Of a DNA stretch of 64,000 nt, positions 1 to 12,042 are shown one piece after another. This stretch comes from Anticarsia gemmatalis (taxonomy: Eukaryota; Arthropoda; Insecta; Lepidoptera; Erebidae). The translations under genes and the position numbers were made by a program. The number at the start of each line of letters is the position of its first letter. Position 1 is the stretch's first letter. The DNA lies in the NCBI RefSeq assembly GCF_050436995.1, contig NC_134747.1:10237501-10301500 (forward strand). Direction: 5' to 3'. The notes below the pieces were generated by a model that was not told where the DNA came from, did no database searches, and saw only the letters and a program-made list of their open reading frames with translations.

Positions 1-320
1 GCCAATATTAACGTTTCAATTAACGATAGTCTATATTAAATCCCCTATTTCGGACGCAATAAATGACGCCGGCGCGGCAGTAGGACACACGACACAGGGG
101 TGACACGCCACGCCGGCCGACACTTGACACCGGACGGACGCAAACAACATGCGCCCCTTAATTGCTGTCATCCGTAAACACATACAGATATTGGTTCACT
201 TTATGCACGCAAATAAAATAAATTGAAATCCTCTAGTTTCCGATTTACCGTTTCATCTAGCGAACACATTTGTTTATTTATTTTAGCGCGTAACTGCAGG
301 TATTTTGATTGCATGCCCTC

Positions 321-371
321 CTATAAATGAATTGCTGTTCACTGAAATATATTGCTGTTAAAAAAACTGAC
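321..371 (+). repeat. Dispersed 51-bp repeat, copy A
   Basis: Matches 3480-3530 at about 45 of 51 positions by eye. Both copies end in a shared block reading CTGTTAAAAAAACTGAC. It is probably a fragment of an old dispersed element; the family is not identified. Confidence 0.6.
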
Positions 372-3300
372 TTACTGCTAATTACTCTTTCGAAGCAATT
401 TTCAGTTGGTGTAAAATTAAAATTCATTTGTAGGCATGAGCCCCGTGTTATATACTTTGTCATTACCGAAAACACATGCTTAATTAAAGTATAATTCACA
501 TTTTAACACGCGTGCGAGAGTTTGAGTGGATGTAAATTCAGTTAAAGCCGCGGGCCGCATTCCATTATAAATATTATAATAACCTCTTTAACGATATCGC
601 CCGGGGCGTGATCTTGGCTTTAAGGATGTAACGCGATAAAGGTGATCCTGTCAATTTACATAACCTCCAGAAGGAGGCAAGTGCGCTCTGTGGCACCTAT
701 GTCATTAGCATTTTATATCTAACGTATCAATCAAAAACACTTAGTTAATACACATTGAAACGCATTTTGACAATTTGTCTCCCGTTATGGCGCTGTGATA
801 TAGTGGTAACAAACAAGGTTATTACAGACGGTCCAATGATGTTATATGTGCTTAATGGGATGGAAGTAAAACTTACTGTGCGATGAGATTACTGGGATGT
901 AAGATTACTTACAACATTTATGGACCCTTGGTCCATTTAGTTTATTTAATTACAAGCTAATATTGTTATCTGATATTATGTAGTTACAAAAGAGCTTTCC
1001 GAATAATTTATCTAATAGTGAAAGTTTTCTAAGTTCTTTGAACTAAAACATTGTTTCATAGTAAGTTGGTAAAAGTAATTATGTTTCAGCGATGTTAATT
1101 CGTAAAATTAATTTATATTAAACATGCAGAGAGCACGTGTTTCCTGTGTGCACGGAGTGTGATAAAATGGCGAGCTAGAAGCGGGTGTGTTTACATTCAA
1201 TTTCAACGAGCCCGGTGTGTCGCACAAGCAAACCTATTACTTTGAGGACTAAGAACACATTATTAATATTCCTTCAGTCGACACGAGTCTCGCACTGTTT
1301 ATAATTACTTTACACTCATTACATTGCAGTTTGTTTTTCTACGAAGCATTTTGCAGACTAAAATGTTAACTTTTCTTACGGACGCTCTCGTTCAGTGATA
1401 AAATATATAAGCCTTTCTTTACGTTTTAAATTACTAACATACTACTGAATTATAAAAGAAAAGTATGCAGGAATGTAAACATGTGCCGTCGTGTCAACAG
1501 GAATATAACACGCACGGAAAATAAAAATGTCCTATGTTTATTGTTGACTCAAGAATTTTATAACAATCACTAATTTATCATTGCATGTTGCCGGTTTGGT
1601 TCTTTGTGAATACTTCTTTAACACAGAGAACTTCGTTGAATGTCATTTGTAGGTTTTCCTTTTGCATAAAAGGCTACTTAGCATATTGTTTTAGAACGCG
1701 TGTTTTGTATTCAACATGTCTATAGCGATTTTATAAAATGTCTCAGTCACTTACTTTTACTTCCTAGTAATTGTATACTGTAGGAATGCTGAGAATGTAC
1801 TAGCCCGAGTAGTAGTGTGTAACAAACTCGTTCCATTATTCACGCACTCATATAAAGTGGTCAGCAAGTTGGTAACGTTAAGTGCCGTCCTCGGAGGAAT
1901 CCGAGCCGTTTGAATTACCACTTAATTAATTAAAGGCGAGCCTGACTCAGACCGCGTCTGTTTAACAGCTAATTTCACACAGGATCGAACGCCTCCGGCT
2001 GCACAATGTTAAGGCATCGCCACATTGTATTATACAGTCTATCTAGTCTGTACAGTCGGTGCTTTGAGTATCGAGAGTTCGACATTTAAAATGTACTGCC
2101 AAAATAGTTCTTACGGAGCCCGGTAGAGGCGCTAAACAGATTTTCGAGCAAAATTTCTCGATAGCCAGCCGGTTGTCGGTAGTCGATAAAAGGTGAAAAT
2201 CGAGCTATTGTATCATGATTCTAGTTTCTTGTATGCAGTAAAAATCGTCACAAAGACGTTTTTCCATTTGTTCAGGAGTTAGACAGCTGAATGAGAAAGT
2301 TACGTTGTAAGTTAAGAACAAACTTTAGAGTTAACATTTCTATTCCAATCAATGGAAATTATAATCACATGGAGACCATTTATGGCTAACAGTCAAAGCA
2401 ACGATAATCAAAGGCCAATTATTTGTCTTGTTCCATTTAACTTTTTACATGACAATACATTTTAATATGCCTTTGATTTGGCAGTAAATCACCAAACGAT
2501 TCACCAGCTTCAAAGCTCTTGTCATTTTGGGCCTCCGGGGGCAACTAAATGTGTACCAGCCCTAACCTCACAAGTATCACTCCGAATGCCTCCGGGTGCA
2601 CAAGTTAGTCCGCGGATACTCGGGCTCTTGGAATTGTTTAATTAAATACTTATGTTGCAGAGGGGTGATGGTTACCAAAGAGTTCTTTGAGTGCGCTTGT
2701 GTTCGCCATTGTTGTCGTTGGTTAATTATTTTTGACATTCATAAAATATATTTTTTTTATAATCATATTTTTAAGTTACGACGTGAAATTTACGTCATTG
2801 ATATTATATTAAGTGTTATTTCTATTCGTAGAAAATTGATGCTTGACTGTCTAGTATTTGATAACAATCGTTAAATTATATCTTACAACGCCCACGGGAG
2901 CGATATCGAAAACTTCCAATTACTTTGAGAAAATATCTAAGGGTACTTGCCCACAAATAGTTAATAAAACCACATTTAGAGCAAAGATCTTAACATGGTG
3001 TAGGTTAAGGTTTATCGAAACCTTTCATAAGTATATAGTCATAATAATAAGTGAATGAAACTTTTAATAGTGTTAACAATAAGAATTGGCTTGTGAAAAC
3101 CTTATATGTATTAACTTTTGCAACCGAAAATAAAGACTGTTTAGAAATCTTTCAGGCAAACAATTAATTCTTAATAGTTATCACATAATTCATTTTTATG
3201 CTTTAATTTTGTTCACACATAATAACTTTAAAACTTTCAGAAGTAATAAAAAACAGTTGTAACTTTTTCAGCACGTGAAAAGGTCACTGGGAAAGTTCGT

Positions 3301-3479
3301 CGCTGCTGCTTGATTCGGAAATTCATTATATTATAATAGGATGTATGAATTAACATGAACGCGTTTACAATATTCTCGTGCCAGAAATGATGCTTTTCAA
3401 AAATAAATGCGATGAAGGTTAATTTTCCGATAAAATTTTCAGCAGTACATACTAGGCGGAAGGAGAACTGTACCGCAGC

Positions 3480-3530
3480 CTATACCTGAATTGTTGTTCG
3501 CTGAAATATACAGCTGTTAAAAAAACTGAC
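3480..3530 (+). repeat. Dispersed 51-bp repeat, copy B
   Basis: Partner of 321-371 in the same orientation. The DNA just upstream (GAACTGTACCGCAGCC) is absent from copy A, so the copies are truncated at different points, as expected for remnants of a mobile element. Confidence 0.6.
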
Positions 3531-6500
3531 ACACCAACCCGTAGCGACTCAGATCATACCTGGTGAAAAATATTCCATGTTATGATACACTACACCGTCC
3601 CCTATGACAAAAATAGGCGTGACAGTATTATAAATGAAATACAAAGAATAAAGTGTCGGAAGCTATAAAATATCCAATCAGTGGATAGTGGGGAGTCGTG
3701 TACGTGCCGTAGAAAGAGCGTCGCTGATCCGACGCTTAGCTCGTTCCCAGATGCATCGATTCATCGATTCGGTCGCGTATCGGGTACGTGTTTGAACAGT
3801 TCAATACACGACTGTTGTTATCATCTATTTAGTTTTTCTTTCGTTCGGTTGACCTAGTATAACACTCAGCCTCAATGCATCAGACAATTAATTTATGTTA
3901 GTTGCCCTTAAAAACAGCACCCGTAATAATTATAAATCTTACATGAGAATGTAATGAAAGTAGTGCTTACAAAAAGCAGTCGTCCTAATAATAATATTCC
4001 TTCATCTAATAGATATCATATGGATAGATGATTGTAATGGTGATACTTCGACTATGTCATGAAATGTAAAAACGCATCAAAAATATAATACTTGTTTTAA
4101 TTAAAACAATGACTCTGGGCGAAATAACTTGTTTTTGAATGTATTTTGTAATGACTATATAAACTTATTGTAATGAAATATTTTCACTATTAACAAAATG
4201 AAATATTTGCGATAAACACAGTCATATTACAAAATACCTTTATATTTTATCAAGCGTTGTTTTTCAGTGGCTGTTATTGGTTTGAAAATTGATGTCATTA
4301 AATATTCAATTTCGAGCAGTTCTACGAATAAAGTTTTGTATTTATTGAAGAGCTTTAAAGTATGATTCCCGGAATACGTTGAAAAACATTTTACGGTGGT
4401 TTCCCTGAGCCAATGATAGTCACTGAATAAATAATGTTATGGTAAAAAAAAACATTTTTATAACCTTTAAAAAGTAATCATATCATGGTTGGTTTTTCGG
4501 TATTCAAAGAGAATATGAAAGTATATGGAACGTTCTGGAATCCTGGTTAGCAAAATAAGTAGTGGTTATAGTCAATAAAGGTCGTGTTATCGGGTGTATG
4601 TATAGCCGGTATAAACAAGGCAGGGCGGCCGCCGCTCCGTGTACCTACAAATGGCGTCAAATGTAGTTATTGGGATCCCCGAGGCTAAATTGCGGCGGTC
4701 TCGGTGCTTCACAATCTAATATAAATTTCCTGATTCTGTATTCCCCTAAATTCTCATGAAATCACATGCTACGGTTTAGGATTAGAAATAAACGGTACAA
4801 GGCTTAACTAAATGGGTTAATAGCGTCTAAAACCGACCTTTTATGCCTTTACGGTATTTGAGATTTCATCAGGGATATTGTTAAATATTAAATAGCCGAG
4901 AATGAAGCCACGTTCTAATTTCCACGGGTGTTTGCCGGTGATTGGTTTGTTAACCTCACGGGATTGCTTTAGTTAAACATTACTGGTTAAGGTTAAAGTC
5001 TTCATTCCATACTGCTCTTTGTTAAAATATTAACGTCCTTATTTTGCCCCTCGTGATTAACCAAGATAAAAGATTCTGCTTATACGTGATCTGAAAATGA
5101 AGACGAACGTTAAAAAAATAATTATTAATTCATTGTTTAGGAAGAAAACATAATGTTATAAAAAAACAATCCTTATATTGTGCAACTCAAATAAAACACA
5201 AATACTTAACTATTTTCTTTGTTTTCCAAAGAATGAAAAGAGTGGAAAATGGTTTACGTTTCCGCGCAATAAAATCAATTTCGAAATTAGAAGCTAGAAG
5301 AAAGATAAGCAAGCAATAAAATATCGTGAATCGCGAGTGGTGGGACAGTTAAATGGCATCACAAATATTGACTTGGCGGTTCTCCGGAGTTTCCCGAGAT
5401 GTCGAGCGGGCGGCGCGGGATGTCTGGCGCGAAGCCAGCAGACCTAGCCATTTGTGTACCTACACTACACTCAGCTAAGATGGGAAGTGCAAAAGTAAAG
5501 GTAACGTTTTCTGAATTCTCCAAAATATATGTTTTATCACTCGAATATTAAATTATATAGTAAGTACTAATTCCTATTTTCGATTAATGTTGAATATCAC
5601 GTTTGCTAGATATCGAAACGACTTTAATCAGTCTGTTATTATTATTTGTAACAATATACAAGGAAATCGTATAAGATAAATTAATTGATGGGGCCGCTAT
5701 TAAAAACATTTATAGTGTTCGTTAACCAAATTGTTATGTACTTAGCAATAGGTGTAATTAGTGGGGCAATTCTGAAGTTTAATAACCGAGAAACAGCTGA
5801 AGGGTTATGAAATATGACGAGAATATTAATTAAAAGTTGTGTTTCCCGTTCAGAAATTACTTGTAAGTAAAAAGTGGTTTCGCTGGCGGATAATGCCACA
5901 ATGTGTTATTACAGTCGGAGTTAATCCGCCTTTGTTATGAGTTTCAAAGGATTTATCGGCTTTATGTCTTTTCTTTTATTCCTCGGCTCAATGGCAGCGG
6001 CGCTGAGATTCAATCAACGCAATAGCTATATAATTAAGATGGAAGAACGATCAGTAGGATTCAATATTGTTCATTTAAGAGCAGTAAGAAGTTAATCTTC
6101 TTTAACCATATCATAAAAATAACAAAAAGGTATGTTACGTAGCCAACATAGTGAATAGAATATTGTCGTTTGCGAAAACAATAATCGGAGAAAACAATAA
6201 AATGTAATGAATTGTTATCGTCGTTCAATGAAAAACAACTTTCCATGTTTTTCATTGAACGAACATGTTCGACTGGAATACCTTTAGGACAGATGTACGC
6301 GTACGGAGTATTTCTTAGTCGGAATATTCAGGTAAATGTTATTAACGAAAGCTTTCGTCTCAGAGCCGGCGTCGTGTAACGCTCTTAATGACGTCAATTT
6401 GAATACGACCGACTTGTCGGCTGCGCTACTCCACGGTAATGTAAATTTCCCGCTCGTGTCAGCTCGTAGGGTATAGTTTCCTACTGTTATTTGACATCCG

Positions 6501-8810
6501 AAATGGGCTGTCAATCAGGCCCGATTGTATCGAGGTGATCTGAATGAACAATTTGTCAATGGGCAACTTTGCTGCTAATTTATGTATGTGTTGTGTGAAA
6601 CCTCGACAAATGAACGTAGCTTTTCGGACTGGGAATCAACATTATTTATTTGGTTTGAAATGACACATTAATTATTATTGTTTAAAGTACTTAAATCAAA
6701 CAGTGATGCTTCTTTAACGAAGTTAATAAACTTTTTATATATACCAATTTAGTTATTTATCAAAAACTTAGCAATATTTTGTTTGAGCTCGTTAACATTT
6801 CTTATATACATATAATTACACTTTGCCTCATCCTATTACACATGAAAAAGTGAGGAATTAAACTGAAATATAATTTAAAATCAGTTTCCAGTGGGCACGT
6901 ATCGATGTTTATGTAGGTCATGGACTAACAGAAAGTAGAGCATCTAAACTGTTAATCTTTAAGTATCTAAATAAAACGAACCCACTATAAAGAATTTTCT
7001 ATTTGACCACTATAAAGAACTCCAGCTAAATTTACTAGTATTGGTAAAACCTTAAGTTATGGTCGAATAGTTTAATAAATATAATTAAAATAATAATAAA
7101 CGCTTTTTAAGGCGCAAAAGGCGACACATTTAAATATGGTTTTAGAAAGCAATTTGCGCGATACAACCATGTCTAATAGGTGCAGGTTTGTAGCCCGATC
7201 ACTAGCAGCGGGTCCAACGTGTAGTGGGTGTTCCGGTGTCAGGCATAATAGGTCAATCGTTAATTAGCAGCCACGCTACCCACAGGCTAATTGCACACGT
7301 GCATCGATCTACATCGATGGCTTGATTGTTTAGTAGTGAGGTGTTCTGCTCAGATTTAAACTACATATGATTTTTTTTATTAGATAATATAATTAAATCG
7401 ATTTCAAGAGACAGACGTGTTTGTGTTTTGAATATTTTTCAGAAGTTCAGTAAATAAATATTATTTTTTAATTCATTCATGGTAGGATTATTAAGTTTCG
7501 ATTCTTTGTAATTACGATGTATTTCAGCTTGTTATAAACATATTCGGAGTCCTGATGACATACAAATCCTATAAAGATATGATAAAAAAATCCTTTTATG
7601 TTTCCCTTATATTGCGTAGATCATAAAAATTGCCCTCTTTACTACCGAAGATGATTTGATAAGATTACTGGGTATGAGGAAACTCTGGGTGCTGTTCATA
7701 ACCTACGTGACATAAACAAAATAGAGAAATTCCCAACAGTATCTCACGAAGTGAACAATCAAATTATACCTGCTGCACTACGTGGAACTACGCAGGACAT
7801 GAATACGTTTTTGTTTCCCCATTTGCGCCACTCAAAATAATAATTATCATCTAGCTGTCCGGTACTAGCAGAAATTGTGGAATGTGGATGCATTTCAAAC
7901 AATATTCTTCCAACCTGTTACGTACGATACGCTAAAATCTAATGAGATATCGAGTTTTATTACAAAGGATAAATTGGACATTATAGACGAAAACTGGTTA
8001 GAGAAAGACAAACATATACGAGACATTTTCGTGTCTGCTTCTCTTAACCCAATTAGGTAAATGGGTAGGTGTTATTAATGGCTTGCATAGGTGCTAAGAA
8101 ATCCGCAAATCGTAGGATTCCCTGAAAAATAGGAGCATCTTCCATAATATAATAAAGAGCATGTCTAATAAACCGCAGAACGCCTCCCGGCTTCGTCTCT
8201 CTGCTCGACGGACGTGAATTTATGATATCGTTTAACGGAACATCGTGAACGAATGCGGTAATTCATGCAGCCATGTTTCCGACTCGATTACCTGAAACTC
8301 GTACTGCCTGTCCACTTATTTAGAATATTTTCTGTACCATAATATAAAATCCAAAAGAAATATATTTCACACCGCCAAAGCGTTATTTTCGTTTAATACA
8401 GGTACCAGTTTGATAATAACTGTGCGTGTTTACCCGCAGTTGTTTTTGTTTACACAGTTTCAAAACAAAGTTCATTTGAGGTTTATTCAGCGAATACAAA
8501 AGAAAGATACTTAATTCAGTTGCTTAAGTTCGCCTAATGTACATAATTAAGCAGATCTCTTAGGGCAGCTTTGTTTCTTTAGACAACAGAGCCGAGGTTA
8601 TTCTATTGCGGAGTAAGAAGTTACTCGAGTGAGATAACACCTTCACAAAGGAACGATGCATGATACATTTATACACAGACTATACAGTATGACCGCAGTA
8701 CTGTTTGTTAATTCATCTGCTTGTTATCTACTCAAATTATTACTGTTTAGCAAAATGGTTTAAGTTTTATTGATATGAATCTTTAAGCTGAAACCATGTT
8801 AAGCAGATTA

Positions 8811-8870
8811 TTTGTGGTATTTTTATGTCATGACTTTTATTTTTTGTGGTATTTTTATGTCATGACTTTT
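8811..8870 (+). repeat. 32-bp tandem duplication
   Basis: A 32-bp unit beginning TTTGTGGTATTTTTATGTCA at 8811 starts again at 8843. The first 28 bases of the two copies are identical, so the duplication is recent. It lies about 150 bp before the first visible lectin exon, inside the presumed intron. Confidence 0.85.
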
Positions 8871-9021
8871 CAGCACGTAGTCCGGACGCTACCATCAAGC
8901 TTTAACCTAAAGCCAGTATATGAGTGCCGTTGATCTATCAAGGCCAAATGTTAGTAAGACTACTACGATAGTGTTTGTTTGAGCTTATTCCATTGTGTTA
9001 TGAAAATCTGTTTTGTTGTAG

Positions 9022-9136
9022 TGGACACGACGGCGCAGTACGACGCGGTGCGGGCCTACCTCAAAGAGCTTGATATTTCGAGCGCCGTGTGGGTCGGCCT
9101 CATCCGAAGTAATCCTGACGGAGACTTTACCTGGAC
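9022..9136 (+). CDS. Exon: C-type lectin-like domain, middle part
   Basis: The acceptor TTTTGTTGTAG precedes 9022 and the donor GTGAGT follows 9136. The exon needs one base from the previous exon (phase 1) and ends two bases into a codon. It encodes the helix 2 region (TAQYDAVRAYLKEL) followed by VWVGLIRSNPDGDFTWT, the WIGL-type core strand diagnostic of the fold. Codon use is far more GC-rich than the flanking DNA. The first conserved cysteine and the first alpha helix of the domain are missing and must lie in an upstream exon. Confidence 0.88.
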
Positions 9137-12042
9137 GTGAGTGCAATATTGCTTTCTGCAAACTCTTTGACTTTGTACGTAACAGTATATCCTTAAATGT
9201 ATAACACGTGGCTACCTTAGTATTGCTGTATACGTTGTAACTAACTTGATCCATACGTATCTACGCCGCTTAAAAGAGACTAAGAGGTTGTGTGGGAGTA
9301 TGTTGGTAGTTTTAGACCACTATCATAAACATTATATCGAGTGTAACCTTTCCACCTTAGTGACTACCGTGGTCTTAGCGGCGAAGGCTACTGGAGCTCA
9401 GCGCCGGACGCTCGCGCCGCGCCGCTCTGTGCCGCCGCCAACCCAGCCGCCGACTATCGGTGGGAGGCCAGGGCCTGCGGCGGTCCTACTGTCGCCTCCT
9501 TCATCTGTGAACTACCTGGTAAGTGTAGCAGATATCATTACATATATAAATTATAATCAAAAAGGAATAAAAGTGATTTGTTCAATGTTATTTATTTTTT
9601 ATATTCTTTATTACATTATTATATTATAACATACAATTACCACAACAAGTAAATGGTATTAGATGTGCAATATTTACTTGTCTACATTTCATCAATATTT
9701 AAAGCTTATAACTTACTTAATTAAGTACACCGCGGCGTACTAAAAATGTATCCAGTTTACACAGTAAATCGCTGTAGTAATGAGAAATCATTACTAAATA
9801 CATTATCGATAGTTTGTGCGGGTTGAGAAGGTAAGCTGAACTCGCAAGATAAATAGAGGCTCGGGGCGATACACGTTAGTTTAGTTGACTCTACAAAGTT
9901 ATTTAACGATAGTTTAGGATCTTGGTACAATATAATAGTAATGTTAATATTACATACCACGTAAAAGGAGTCAATATTTTAGTGACCATAATTTGTTCGC
10001 AGTGCCTCAATGGGCGTTAGGAAATGAAGGATGTATGGTTCGAGCGCTACCAGCTCTGACTATCCTCTACTTGCCAGAGAGCGCTGCCGTGCAACTGACT
10101 GCAGATTGTGGACTAGCCGGCGTGAAACGGGTCCAGTGCACAGGAAATGTGGTAATAAAAGCTAGACTAGAAAAAAAAATATAATACAGATTCCCTATTT
10201 TTGTTGGAAGTATTACAAATATTTTTATTGTCACAGAAACGTGAAGACTTATTGCGTGACTTATCATGCTCTGAAGAAGAAGATGTCACTACTACACCCA
10301 GTGCTGTGTCGTCGTCCAGTAGCACGTGGTCTGTGACCACTGACGCAGTCTTTACTGATCAAGATACCACTACTGAATCTACTACAGAAGATAGTGCTAC
10401 AACTGAACATGAGGACGACATTAACCAGTCGAGTTCTACATCATCACCCTCAACAACAACACGTCATATTAATCTTGCTACTGAATATCAAATGCCTCCG
10501 AAATTAATTAGTATTAACAAATTCAATAGAATTAATAATATTTTGGACAAAAATCTTGACTTAGCACTAGCGCATAATAATAATTTGCAAAGTAACTACA
10601 TCCCTAAAATTGCCAACGGAGACAACTATCTATCAAATGAGCAATTGGATAAAATTGAAGACGAAAAACATATGCAACATAAGATGTTGCACGAAGAAAT
10701 TGCTCGACTGGGTAATTTGGAAAATATATTCACCCAACCAACGGATCATTTTGTTCCTCCCCTTGTTATGGCAAAAGCTAAAATTAGTGACGATATGACT
10801 GTATTGTCGTTGCAAGAGAAACACGCTCAACAAATAGCAGAAGAACATTTATCTAAACAAAACATTCAATTTGGTCAGAATGATCACGCTTATGAGGGTA
10901 GCATTATAAAATCAACAACAGAGCAACCAAAGCTTGAAACTATCGATAAAGTATCCTCGACTCGGACAATCAAAACAAAAGACAATGCCAAAAAAGACAA
11001 AATAAAATTGAGTGTACCAAAGAAATACAATGATAAAATCTATGACCCGAAAAGCAAACTTCAGAAGCCTATTGAGATGAAACCCGTGTTAATTGAAAAG
11101 ACAACAGAATTAACTTATACTCAGACGGAATCCGTAACCAGGCTTACTGACACCACTTCTTTGCCGCTAGTGGGACGGGTAATAGATGAAGAGGATTCGG
11201 CTTTGGACCTAACAGTTCTATTAAAGGATAACCCGGAGGTCCACGAAGATAAAATGTTCTATAACTACAGCGGTGACATTTCTAGATTAGAAGCTGTTAA
11301 AAACAGTTCCATGAACAATGAGACCGAAATTAAGTTTTATGATGTTGAAGCAACTGAAGAGTCTAAGCAAGAGAATCCTTCAACACACTTTGAACAGAAA
11401 ATTCAAAATATTACATTGAATCACGAAGTGGTCAAAATAACTGTTATTACTCAGAGCCATAGTACTGCCAGCCCAATAACACTTGAGGTTACTACAAATA
11501 TGCCCGTAATACATGAAAATACATCGGTAAGTTCTTTGCTAGCAGTTACAAAAAATACTACCGATGACAATACCTCTACTACCACCGAATTTATCACTGA
11601 ACCAACAAAAAAACCTATTGATCTTAGCGCTGTTGTCAAAGGACCTCAAGATCCAATAATGTCAAATACGAACGTCGGAACTACAAGCATCGTCGATTCA
11701 GATTTAACAACTGTTAAGACACCCATAATTTCTACGACGTCTGAAATGCCAATTATAACTACGACTCTTTCTAATAATAACTTTAGTTTTCAAGATACAG
11801 TTGTAAAAGAAACAACAACGGCGGCTGATCCCAATAATTCACACGAAGAAAACTTAGATCATTACAACATAGACCCTCATGAAGAGTTCGGGACAAATAC
11901 TAACTCATCAGATGTATTAGATGACCTCAACTCACCGCTTCTCTCTGGTGCAAACGAGCCTCTCCGTAGGCCCAACAGGTCTCGAAGACCACAGCCGCCA
12001 CCTAATCGAAATAAATTCAATCCATTTCGCATTTTAGGTTAA
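9022..12042 (+). CDS. Secreted C-type lectin-like/mucin-like protein (last four exons, 5' incomplete)
   Basis: Four exons (9022-9136, 9361-9518, 10003-10151, 10237-12042) joined across GT...AG introns give an uninterrupted frame of 742 codons, counting the first base of codon 1 from a missing exon. Domain order: residues about 1-91, the C-terminal half of a C-type lectin-like fold with the WVGL motif and three of the four core cysteines; about 92-140, a small module with cysteines in GNEGC, ADC and VQC; about 141-741, a Ser/Thr-rich, acidic tail with a basic, proline-rich C-terminus. No membrane helix is visible, so secretion is inferred; the signal peptide must be in a missing exon. The EPN/QPD and WND calcium/sugar motifs of true lectins are replaced (APD and WEA), so classical sugar binding is doubtful. 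Schlaff or Clect27-type insect cuticle lectins are possible relatives, but that is memory-based inference. Confidence 0.85.
9361..9518 (+). CDS. Exon: C-type lectin-like domain, C-terminal part
   Basis: The acceptor TTTCCACCTTAG and donor GTAAGT are strong. The frame continues from the previous exon with the split codon AC|T, then DYRGLSGEGYW, and ends ASFICELP. Cysteines in PLC, RACGG and FICEL match the second, third and fourth core cysteines, while APD stands where EPN/QPD would be and WEA where WND would be. The exon is GC-rich. A 127-codon open frame overlapping it in another frame (9246-9629) is a by-product of that composition and not a gene. Confidence 0.9.
10003..10151 (+). CDS. Exon: short cysteine-containing module after the lectin fold
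   Basis: The acceptor TTTGTTCGCAG precedes it and the donor GTAATA, weaker than the others, follows. It completes the split codon G|TG and reads VPQWALGNEGC at the start and KRVQCTGNV at the end, finishing in phase 0. Cysteines at GNEGC, ADC and VQC, plus the one in LSCSEEE at the start of the next exon, could form two disulfides. I do not recognise a named domain. Its position right after the lectin fold suggests a companion module specific to this protein family. Confidence 0.85.
10237..12042 (+). CDS. Terminal exon: Ser/Thr-rich mucin-like tail, 601 residues
   Basis: The intron before it is only 85 bp and ends TTTTTATTGTCACAG. The frame runs 601 codons to TAA at 12040-12042. The first 60 residues are packed with Ser and Thr (for example SAVSSSSSTWSVTT), the centre is charged and Lys/Glu-rich, and a second Thr/Ser-rich zone lies at about residues 390-560. 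At least a dozen N-X-S/T sequons are visible, among them NYS, NSS, NIT, NTS, NTT and NRS. The end is basic and proline-rich (RRPNRSRRPQPPP) and finishes FRILG. There is no hydrophobic anchor. Heavy O- and N-glycosylation outside the cell is inferred. One uninterrupted 1.8-kb exon in AT-rich DNA is strong evidence of coding. Confidence 0.93.
   Translation, partial: KREDLLRDLSCSEEEDVTTTPSAVSSSSSTWSVTTDAVFTDQDTTTESTTEDSATTEHEDDINQSSSTSSPSTTTRHINLATEYQMPPKLISINKFNRINNILDKNLDLALAHNNNLQSNYIPKIANGDNYLSNEQLDKIEDEKHMQHKMLHEEIARLGNLENIFTQPTDHFVPPLVMAKAKISDDMTVLSLQEKHAQQIAEEHLSKQNIQFGQNDHAYEGSIIKSTTEQPKLETIDKVSSTRTIKTKDNAKKDKIKLSVPKKYNDKIYDPKSKLQKPIEMKPVLIEKTTELTYTQTESVTRLTDTTSLPLVGRVIDEEDSALDLTVLLKDNPEVHEDKMFYNYSGDISRLEAVKNSSMNNETEIKFYDVEATEESKQENPSTHFEQKIQNITLNHEVVKITVITQSHSTASPITLEVTTNMPVIHENTSVSSLLAVTKNTTDDNTSTTTEFITEPTKKPIDLSAVVKGPQDPIMSNTNVGTTSIVDSDLTTVKTPIISTTSEMPIITTTLSNNNFSFQDTVVKETTTAADPNNSHEENLDHYNIDPHEEFGTNTNSSDVLDDLNSPLLSGANEPLRRPNRSRRPQPPPNRNKFNPFRILG

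Larger units (their letters stand above)
1..9021. other. Gene-free stretch upstream of the lectin/mucin exons
   Basis: No coding region here can be defended. The gene at 9022 enters mid-domain with one codon base owed by an earlier exon, so its 5' exons lie either in this stretch (not found) or before the window; much of this DNA may therefore be intron. Visible contents: a GC-rich island near 61-150, a diverged 51-bp repeat pair (321-371, 3480-3530), a 16-bp motif repeated at 1991 and 2588, GC-rich islands near 3690-3790, 4620-4710 and 5380-5450, two adjacent open frames at 7655-8060 and a 32-bp tandem duplication at 8811. The rest is AT-rich with nothing recognisable. Confidence 0.6.

Noticed and set aside
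3660..3720. Candidate promoter with CTATAAAATA
   Set aside because: An initiator-like TCAGT lies only about 15 bp after the TATA-like word and no coding exon follows, so the spacing is wrong and support is lacking.
6284..6514. 76-codon minus-strand frame that looks protein-like
   Set aside because: No domain, no neighbouring exon with matching phase, and length within chance.
8985..9254. 89-codon minus-strand open frame
   Set aside because: Antisense shadow of the GC-rich lectin exon at 9022-9136.
9246..9629. 127-codon + strand open frame
   Set aside because: It overlaps the second lectin exon in another frame. The spliced frame gives a clear lectin fold; this one gives low-complexity proline/arginine runs.
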